A DNA stretch of 64,000 nt from Bifidobacterium canis (GTDB lineage: Bacteria > Actinomycetota > Actinomycetes > Actinomycetales > Bifidobacteriaceae): the NCBI RefSeq assembly GCF_009727065.1, contig NZ_WNLP01000003.1, forward strand, positions 124,001 through 188,000, given 5' to 3'. Each line of letters opens with the position of its first letter. Within the stretch, counting starts at the first letter, position 1. This document shows positions 25,392-32,369 of the stretch, piece by piece. Position numbers and translations under genes: made by a program. Under the pieces are notes generated by a model. That model worked only from the letters and a program-made list of their open reading frames with translations. It was not told the origin of the DNA and made no database searches.

Positions 25392-26420
25392 TCACGCGGA
25401 TTCGCGAATAAGCAGATCACCTTTGATGCACAACGACTCCGGCTGCGTTGCCATAGCTACTGCCTCTGCTGCATTCGCTGATTGCGAGGCGTTGATCTGC
25501 TTGATGAGCATGGTGACGGCATCTTCGCCGCCCTGCGTGAAATATTGATGATATGTGGTGATCGCCGGCCTCCAGATGGACGACAACGGATTGTCGTCGA
25601 ACCCAGCCACACGAACATCCTCGGGCACGCGGCGCCCCTCGTCCATCAAACCGCTGATGATGCCCATGGCGATCTCATCGTTGCCCGCGAATATGGCTTC
25701 CACCGTGCTGTCATGCGCATAGTCCCGCCCAAGCTCGCGTGCTTTTTCCGGCGACCACACCGCAGTGGTCGGCTCGTATATCACAGCCCCATGCTGCCGC
25801 AGTGCCGCTTCCCACCCTTTGGTGCGGTCATCGCCGCCGCCTTTACCAGGAACAGAAACATGGTGCACGGTCGTCACACCCGTTGACAGCAGATACTCGG
25901 TCATCGCAAAGCCTGCGTGATACTCGTCGAATGAGATGTGCGCGTGCTTGCCGTCCGGCCGCCCTCCGATGAGCACGCATGGCAGATCGTCGGGAATGTA
26001 GTGAATCGATTCGATGGCGGTGGCGTCGTATTGCAGAATGATGATGCCGCTTGGATGCTGGTCGAGCGCCATATCGACGGTGCTTTTGCATTCATCTGAC
26101 CACTGCGTGTTCAACTTGGAGATGTTGATCACATACCCCTGCCGCTGCGCTGCCACCTCGATGCCCTGAATCGTGTATGCCGAGCCGAACAACGTTGTTT
26201 CGCTTGAAAGCACGGTGATCGATTGCACCTTGGAAGTGGCAAGACCGCGGGCGATGTGACTTGGACGGTAGTCGAGGAGTGTGATCGCTTCCGCGATGCG
26301 CTGGCGCGTTTCGTCGCTCATGTGTGGTGAATCGTTGAGATACCGAGACACCGTGGCGACTGAGACGCCAGCAAGTGCGGCCACGTCTTTGATGACGGCC
26401 GGACGTTTCTTCCTAATCAT
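25392..26420 (-). CDS. LacI-family repressor of the adjacent alpha-galactoside locus
   Basis: The 342-residue protein has the LacI layout: an N-terminal helix-turn-helix with hinge (VIKDVAALAGVSVATVSRYL, then RQRIAEAITLLDYRPSHIAR in part) and a periplasmic-binding-protein-like effector domain (SGIIILQYDATAIE, DDRTKGWEAALRQHG, AIFAGNDEIAMGIISGLMDE, VRVAGFDDNPLSSIWRPAIT in parts). ATG at 26420 is chosen because GAGGAA precedes it; two further in-frame codons lie upstream. It diverges from the alpha-galactosidase gene. A palindromic site inside the aga promoter (26663-26680) is the likely operator. The inducer is probably a product of the glycan degraded by this locus. Confidence 0.9.
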   Translation of the reverse strand: MIRKKRPAVIKDVAALAGVSVATVSRYLNDSPHMSDETRQRIAEAITLLDYRPSHIARGLATSKVQSITVLSSETTLFGSAYTIQGIEVAAQRQGYVINISKLNTQWSDECKSTVDMALDQHPSGIIILQYDATAIESIHYIPDDLPCVLIGGRPDGKHAHISFDEYHAGFAMTEYLLSTGVTTVHHVSVPGKGGGDDRTKGWEAALRQHGAVIYEPTTAVWSPEKARELGRDYAHDSTVEAIFAGNDEIAMGIISGLMDEGRRVPEDVRVAGFDDNPLSSIWRPAITTYHQYFTQGGEDAVTMLIKQINASQSANAAEAVAMATQPESLCIKGDLLIRESA

Positions 26421-26658
26421 GATATTCCTCATTCTAGGTTTTGCGGTGGAGGAGTTGGTGCGATGGCTGGCGGTGCCGCATTGCATTCGCCGGCCAGTGA
26501 CGTCACTGTCAATTCTTTATGAAACCGATTTCTATTGTACGATACGCACGTATTTGCATATTTACGAACTTCAGTCGATTTGTTTTGATTTTACCTTATA
26601 TTCCAACGATTTTGCAACATGTCTAGTTCTGTTTGCAGAGAAAGAGCATCGAGACCCA

Positions 26659-26687
26659 TTGACATGTAACCGCTACCATGATATGCT
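26659..26687 (+). promoter_or_regulatory. Promoter of the alpha-galactosidase operon with embedded LacI-type operator
   Basis: A perfect -35 TTGACA (26659-26664) and a -10 TATGCT (26682-26687) are 17 bases apart. The spacer is filled by CATGTAACCGCTACCATG (26663-26680), which has palindromic CATG ends and the central CG typical of LacI-family operators. A repressor bound there would block RNA polymerase directly. The upstream part of the divergent gap (26421-26658) is AT-rich with no further clear site. Confidence 0.75.
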
Positions 26688-26735
26688 TGCTTCTTAGCAA
26701 CGAAGCTACAGAACTCTTCAAGATTGAGGCATCGC

Positions 26736-28946
26736 ATGACTCAGATTCCCTCGACCATAGTGCTCGCCGGAAATGGTCTTCACGGTATGGCCGGCACATC
26801 GCTCACACTGCACGTGCCGAGCGAAGGGCTGCCGCGCATCGAGTCGATGCTGCTGATGCCAACATCCATCTCTGCTTCAGAGCAGTCACCTCACATGCCC
26901 GCCGAAACTGGTGGGGTCAGTGGCCCTCAAGTGATCGGCGCATATCTCGACCATGCACAGAACCCCAGCGTTGTGCCCACGCAATCGGAGGCTTGGCTGG
27001 GCGCCCCGAAATTGGTGCTCGCTCGTGACGGCGTGCAGTTGTTCCCTCGATTCACCGTCACAGAGCTGACTAATGCGCAGACCTGGGCGCATATAGAAGC
27101 AGTGGACGAGCAGTGCGGCGTGCAGCTCGCCATCATGATCTCGATTAATGAGGCTGGCTTGATTCTGCAGCATGCGCGGCTCACCAATCTCATTGACGAT
27201 CCGCTCGAAGTGCGTTCGCTGCTGCTCAGCGTGCCGGTGCCGGATTCCATGACCGAATTGCAGACCTGCACTGGGCATCATCTTCGTGAGCGGCATATCG
27301 AACGAATGCCATTCACCAGTGGCCTGCACGCCAAAGAGTCGTGGGTCGGTCGCACCGGATTCGACTCGACGACGCTGCTGTGCGCCGGTACGCGTGACTT
27401 CTCGTTTGAGCGAGGCCGTGTGATGTGCGCACACGTGGCGTGGAGCGGCAACACCGTGCATTTCGCTGAGAAAACTCCGCAATGCGGTTCACTGCTGGGC
27501 GGTGGAGAGGCGCTGTATGCCGGTGAAGTGACGCTTGACAACAACGAGGCGTATGCATCTCCTGTGCTGGAGGTTTCGTTGGGCAACGGGCTCAACGAGG
27601 CGAGCGAACGCTTCCGCGAAACAGTGCGACTCACTCACGAACTCAGGCCGCGGCCGGTAACGCTGAACACATGGGAGGCTGTGTATTACGGCCAGAACGA
27701 GCAGACGCTGCTAGAGCTGGCTGACGTTGCCGCGCAGGTCGGCGTGGAACGTTTCGTCGTCGACGATGGCTGGTTCCTCGGGCGTCGCACCGACACCGCA
27801 GGACTCGGTGACTGGCAAGTGGACGATGCCGTGTGGCCGAACGGACTTCAAGCTCTGGCCGACCATGTGCACGCATTGGGCATGGAGTTCGGACTCTGGT
27901 TCGAGCCTGAGATGATCAATTTGGATTCCGAACTTGCACGCTCGCATCCGGATTGGATTCTGTCACCTGACGTAACCCGTTTGGGACTGTCGGGACGTGA
28001 CCAGTACGTTCTCGATATGAGTCGCCTTGACGCGCGCAACTACATCTTCAATTCGCTGAGTGCCATCATTGACGACTGTGGCGTCGACTACATCAAATGG
28101 GATCACAACAGGCCGGTTGTAGAGGCGGTATCGCTGTATTCCGAACGACCTGCCGTGCATGCGCAAACCGAGGCGGTGTATGAGCTGATCGACGCGCTGA
28201 AGCAACGCTACCCGCAGCTGGAAATCGAAAGCTGCGCATCGGGCGGTGGACGCATCGATATGGCTATGCTGCAGCGCACAGATCGAGTCTGGGCGTCCGA
28301 CTGCACCGATCCGATGGAGCGCGTCGACATTCAACGAGGCACGAGCTTGATCGTGCCGCAAGAGATGATGGGAACGCATATCTCTGCTTCACCGAACCAT
28401 GCCACACTACGTCAAACGACGCTGATGACCCGCATCGCCATGGCGTTCTTCGGGCATCTGGGCGTCGAATGGAATCTGCTGCAAGTACCTCAGGAAGACC
28501 TGGAGAAGCTTACTGAGTGGATATCGCTGTACAAGCAGCAACGTGGGTGGATGCATGAGGGAAACCTCGTGCATGCGGATATCGATGATGCCGCCGTCAG
28601 AGTCGATGGCATCGTGTCGCAAGACGGCTCGCACGCCTTGTATCGCTACACCGTCGTCTCCAGCTCGAACACCTACCCGAACGGCGCGATCCGATTCCCC
28701 GGTCTCACCACTGGCCATCGCTACCTTGTGCGGCCTTTCGGCGGAGCCAACCAATATTTGCACGAAATGAGCCCCTCCACCAGAACGGAACAACCCTGGT
28801 GGTGCGACGAGGGCATGGTGTTCGACGCCGCCCTCCTGACGCAATGGGGAATCCGCCCGCCACAGTTGGCGCCGGAACATGCCGTGCTCATCGAATGCTT
28901 GGACATCTCGAACCCGCAGAGAGGAGCAACGACCTCGCACACATAG
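26736..28946 (+). CDS. aga: Alpha-galactosidase, GH36
   Basis: Removes terminal alpha-linked galactose. The 736-residue protein has the GH36 three-part layout: an N-terminal beta domain, a TIM barrel (from about 310; LNTWEAVYYGQNEQTLLELA in part, FVVDDGWFLGRRTDT), and a C-terminal beta domain. The nucleophile is D456 in YIKWDHNRP and the acid/base D522 in VWASDCTDP; SCASGGGRIDMAMLQRTDR (about 501-519) lies between them. There is no signal peptide, so it acts in the cytoplasm. ATG 26736 follows GAGG (26726-26729); an upstream TTG is less likely. It is the first gene of the LacI-controlled operon and upstream of the ABC importer genes, implying that alpha-galactosides are imported before cleavage. 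Confidence 0.94.
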   Translation: MTQIPSTIVLAGNGLHGMAGTSLTLHVPSEGLPRIESMLLMPTSISASEQSPHMPAETGGVSGPQVIGAYLDHAQNPSVVPTQSEAWLGAPKLVLARDGVQLFPRFTVTELTNAQTWAHIEAVDEQCGVQLAIMISINEAGLILQHARLTNLIDDPLEVRSLLLSVPVPDSMTELQTCTGHHLRERHIERMPFTSGLHAKESWVGRTGFDSTTLLCAGTRDFSFERGRVMCAHVAWSGNTVHFAEKTPQCGSLLGGGEALYAGEVTLDNNEAYASPVLEVSLGNGLNEASERFRETVRLTHELRPRPVTLNTWEAVYYGQNEQTLLELADVAAQVGVERFVVDDGWFLGRRTDTAGLGDWQVDDAVWPNGLQALADHVHALGMEFGLWFEPEMINLDSELARSHPDWILSPDVTRLGLSGRDQYVLDMSRLDARNYIFNSLSAIIDDCGVDYIKWDHNRPVVEAVSLYSERPAVHAQTEAVYELIDALKQRYPQLEIESCASGGGRIDMAMLQRTDRVWASDCTDPMERVDIQRGTSLIVPQEMMGTHISASPNHATLRQTTLMTRIAMAFFGHLGVEWNLLQVPQEDLEKLTEWISLYKQQRGWMHEGNLVHADIDDAAVRVDGIVSQDGSHALYRYTVVSSSNTYPNGAIRFPGLTTGHRYLVRPFGGANQYLHEMSPSTRTEQPWWCDEGMVFDAALLTQWGIRPPQLAPEHAVLIECLDISNPQRGATTSHT

Positions 28947-29031
28947 TTCGCGGATGTGCACATAAACGCGGCGTCGCATTGGCATCTTGCCGGTATGGCG
29001 TCAACACAAAGAAGAAAAGAAAGGTAGAACA

Positions 29032-30384
29032 ATGAAGTTCAATCTCAATAGGCGAGTCGCCGCAGGAGTCGCCGTTTTGCTCGCCGCATCGCTTGGCTTG
29101 GCGGGATGCTCGAATCCAACGAGTTCATCGAGCGGATCCGATGCCGACACTTCCGCAGCGGATTACTGGCCTTCGGCCACGGGCAAGCTCGACGGCGTGG
29201 AGCTCAAGTTCTGGGCGGCGCAAACGTCGAACAAGATCCCTGAGACAGTGGCGAAGAACTTCGAAAAAGCAACCGGAGCGAAAGTCACCATCGAAACGAT
29301 CCCCGATAACTACGAGCAGAATGTGCAGACGAAAGTCACCACAGGTGACGTTCCCAATCTGCTGATGTGGCAGCCGACCCGCTCGATGCTCGCCGGTTTC
29401 GTGGCTCAAGACCAATTGCAGAAACTCGACAACGCCCCATGGGTGAGCAACTACGCCGATGGCATTGCCGATGCCGGCGGTGTGGTTGACAACGTGCGCT
29501 ATGCGGCGATGATCTCCTCGCCATCAGTGCAAGGCGTGTTCTACAACAAAGACGTGTTCAAGAAGGCCGGCATCAACGAGCTGCCCAAGAATTGGGACGA
29601 ACTCGTCGAAACGGCGCAGAAAGTCAAGAGCACGAAGGCGGCAGATTCGGCGTTCTTCGAAGCAGGCGGTTCGCAGTGGACAACGCAATACGCAGTGTCG
29701 GTGCAGCTGGCAGACGCAGCCAAGAAGGGCCTGTGGGAGCGCATCAACACCGGTAAGGAGAAGTTCACCGACAGCACCGTGCAGACGGCCGTTGACAACT
29801 ACAAAGACCTCTTCGACAAGGGCCTCTACAACTCCAACGCCACAACCGCAAAGGACTCCGATGAGGCTGCGGCCCTGTGGAACGGCAAGACTGGCATGAT
29901 CATCGCCGTCGGTGGCCTGTTCAATTCGGTGGCTGCCCTCGCCGATAACGATAAGGAAGCGTTGGACGAGAAGATCGGCTTCTTCCCGATCTCGACCGAC
30001 GACAACATCGGCACGATCATTCCGGAACAGACGAACGCGGTGGTCTCGTTCAAGACCGGCGACTCCAAGAAGGATGCCGCTGCCCGCCAGTTCATCTCGT
30101 ACTGGATGAGCGATGGCTATGAGGACTTCGTCAAAGACCAGAACGTCATCTCGTCGTTGAAGACCGTCGAGTCCCCAAGCACGATTCCTCAAGCGCTGAT
30201 GGATGCCTCCGAATGCGTGAAGACTGGCGCCGGCTCGATGCAGTCGCTAGCCATCGCCAACCCCGATCTGTACCTCTATCTGGCCGAGATGATCGCAGGC
30301 ACGAAGACGCCTGAGCAGGTCACGCAAGCCACGCAGGAACAGTTCGCACAGCTTGCAAAGGCTCAGGGAGCCAAGGGCTTCTAA
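29032..30384 (+). CDS. Sugar ABC transporter substrate-binding lipoprotein
   Basis: A family 1 (MalE/UgpB-like) solute-binding protein of 450 residues. The lipoprotein signal ends LGLAGC with C26 as the acylation site, followed by a Ser-rich linker, so the protein is anchored outside the membrane. The body shows the usual features: ELKFWAAQTSNKIPETVAKN in part, YAAMISSPSVQGVFYNKDVFKKAGI in part, GKTGMIIAVGGLFNSVAAL, and a C-terminal region with WMSDGYEDFVKDQNVISS. ATG 29032 follows AAAGAAAGGTAG. The gene is followed by a hairpin that could set its level above the permeases. The ligand is unknown; the context suggests a galactose-containing oligosaccharide. Confidence 0.92.
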   Translation: MKFNLNRRVAAGVAVLLAASLGLAGCSNPTSSSSGSDADTSAADYWPSATGKLDGVELKFWAAQTSNKIPETVAKNFEKATGAKVTIETIPDNYEQNVQTKVTTGDVPNLLMWQPTRSMLAGFVAQDQLQKLDNAPWVSNYADGIADAGGVVDNVRYAAMISSPSVQGVFYNKDVFKKAGINELPKNWDELVETAQKVKSTKAADSAFFEAGGSQWTTQYAVSVQLADAAKKGLWERINTGKEKFTDSTVQTAVDNYKDLFDKGLYNSNATTAKDSDEAAALWNGKTGMIIAVGGLFNSVAALADNDKEALDEKIGFFPISTDDNIGTIIPEQTNAVVSFKTGDSKKDAAARQFISYWMSDGYEDFVKDQNVISSLKTVESPSTIPQALMDASECVKTGAGSMQSLAIANPDLYLYLAEMIAGTKTPEQVTQATQEQFAQLAKAQGAKGF

Positions 30385-30403
30385 GGCTTTTGCAATGACG
30401 GCG

Positions 30404-30440
30404 CATGGTGCGGGTGCCATGATTTCCCGCCCGCACCATG
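30404..30440 (+). promoter_or_regulatory. Intercistronic hairpin between binding-protein and permease genes
   Basis: A perfect 11-bp stem (30404-30414 with 30430-30440) lies 20 bases after the binding-protein stop. It has no T-run, which suggests partial termination or 3'-end protection of the upstream mRNA, a common way to make more binding protein than permease. Confidence 0.6.
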
Positions 30441-30513
30441 TGACCGCCATGTTTCAACACTATGGCCACTACAACCGGAGCAATGGGGCTCGGCAGGCCA
30501 GAAAGCTAACACC

Positions 30514-31457
30514 ATGACTACAACTTCCACCACTACGGGTGAGGTTTCAGCGAAGAAACCCGCGCATCGCGTCAACGCCCGCATCAAACTGATGAAACAG
30601 AACTACCCGGTGCGGTTCATCGTTCCGCGATCGCGGTTCTGCTGTTCTTCTTCTTCGTTCCGACAATCCTCAACTTCGTGTTCGCATTCACGAACTGGTC
30701 GGCATTCTCGAAAACGATCGACTTCAATGGCCTCGACAATTTCAGAGACCTCTTCCAATCCGGCACGCTCACACGCGACCTGCGCACGACGTTCATCTAC
30801 GCGGTGCTCGTCGCGATCTTCCAAAACACATTCGGCTTGATTCTGGCGGTGTTCCTCGAAGAAGACACCAGACTCAACCGCTTCGCCCGAGTGATGTTCT
30901 TCATCCCCGTCATCATGTCGGCGCTCGCTGTCGGCTACATTTGGCAGGCGGTGCTCAAAACCGATGGTGCACTCAACTCGCTGCTGTCGCTGATCTCCGG
31001 TGCCAATGTGCAAATCGCGTGGCTTGGCAGCCCAGTGTGGACGCTCGTGCTCGTCGCCGCCATTCACGGCTGGAAGTGGATGGGCTTGTCGATGCTGATA
31101 TTCCTCGCCGGTCTCAAAACGATCGACCCGGATGTGCTTGAAGCCGCTTCGATCGATGGTGCAAACCGTAGGCAGATCTTCTGGAAGATCAAGTTCCCGC
31201 TGCTCGCTCCGGCGTTCACGTTCAACGTGGCGACGGCTCTGCTCGGCTCGATGAACGGCTTCGACATCGTTCAGGCAACCACTGCAGGAGGGCCGGGAGG
31301 TTCCACGGAGATTTTGAACATATTCGTGTGGCGCACATTCGGCAAGGGGCTGTATTCGCAGTCTACGACGATGAGCCTCGTGCTGTTCGTCATGGTGACG
31401 GCTGTGGCCTTGCCGCTGATTTGGTTCCTGCGCAGAAGAGAGGCGAAGACGCTATGA
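30514..31457 (+). CDS. Sugar ABC transporter permease (MalF-like), frameshifted as read
   Basis: First permease of the importer. The N-terminal frame starts at 30514 (MTTTSTTTGEVSAKK ... KQNYPVRFIVP) and is lost at about 30625. The family sequence continues in another frame as a first membrane helix (AIAVLLFFFFVPTILNFVFA), then FTNWSAFSKTIDFNGLDNF and so on to the EAA loop (DPDVLEAASIDGANRRQIFW) and the last helix before 31457. Restoring one G near 30625-30627 gives a continuous 314-residue protein of normal size. The stop overlaps the start of the second permease by four bases. Whether this is an error or a real defect cannot be told from the sequence; the intact downstream part argues for error. 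Confidence 0.85.
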
Positions 31458-32335
31458 GTTCCGCAACATATGGGGCTGCTCCCAAAGTGAATGATTCGGT
31501 AGCCGTCAACAAAATGAGCAAAACGCATGTCATCGTGCACGCCATTCTGGTGGTGGTCGTGATGCTGCTGTTGCTCGGCATACCGTTCTGGCTGCTCATC
31601 GTGACGGCGGGCAAGAGCCAAGCCGAGGCCATCAATCCGAACATGAGCCTGCCGTCGCATTGGCAGTTGTTGGAGAACTTCCGCACCGTCATCACAGATG
31701 GCAAGATGGTGTCGGCGTTCTTCGGCTCGGTGCTCGTCACCGTGCCATCGGTGTTCCTGGCACTGCTGTTCGGCTCGATGGCTGCCTGGGTGCTCGCCCG
31801 CCGCACCACCAAGCCGATGGCAATCGTATACGCGCTGTCTATCTCCGGCTTGATTCTGCCGCCGGCAGTCGTCACAGTGATGATGCTGCTGAAAATGACT
31901 GGATTGTCTGGCACGATTCCCGGCATGATCGGCGTGTATGTGGGCATCTACCTCTCCACCGTCATCTTCTTCGTCACCGGTTTCATCCGAACGATTCCAG
32001 TCTCCCTCGAAGAAGCCGCACGCATTGACGGCGCTGGCCCTGCACGCATCTTCTTCACGATCGTGCTGCCGCTGCTTTTGCCAACGCTGTCTACAGCGAC
32101 GATTCTCGTGACGCTCTACATTTGGAACGACGTGTTCTATTCGCTGTTCATTCTGTCGGGGAAGGTAAATCTTCTGCCGCTCAATCTGTATAACGTCGCC
32201 TCCGCCGGTCTGTATTTGAACAACTGGCATCTGATCTTCGCCTACATCATTCTCATGAGTCTCCCGCTGCTCATCGTCTTCGCCTTCGCACAGCGCAAGA
32301 TCATCAGCGGCATCACCGGAGGCGCAGTGAAGTGA
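31454..32335 (+). CDS. Sugar ABC transporter permease (MalG-like)
   Basis: Second permease, 293 residues. ATG 31454 overlaps the stop of the previous gene (ATGA), so the two are translationally coupled. There are six predicted membrane helices, beginning with HAILVVVVMLLLLGIPFWLL, and the conserved EAA loop SLEEAARIDGAGPARIFFTI (about 180-199), which contacts the ATPase. No ATPase gene is present in the locus, so a shared MsmK/MalK-type ATPase encoded elsewhere is expected, as is usual for bifidobacterial family 1 sugar importers. Confidence 0.92.
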   Translation: MSSATYGAAPKVNDSVAVNKMSKTHVIVHAILVVVVMLLLLGIPFWLLIVTAGKSQAEAINPNMSLPSHWQLLENFRTVITDGKMVSAFFGSVLVTVPSVFLALLFGSMAAWVLARRTTKPMAIVYALSISGLILPPAVVTVMMLLKMTGLSGTIPGMIGVYVGIYLSTVIFFVTGFIRTIPVSLEEAARIDGAGPARIFFTIVLPLLLPTLSTATILVTLYIWNDVFYSLFILSGKVNLLPLNLYNVASAGLYLNNWHLIFAYIILMSLPLLIVFAFAQRKIISGITGGAVK

Positions 32336-32369
32336 GTAATCTCAATATTTTTCAAGAAAGTGAATAACG

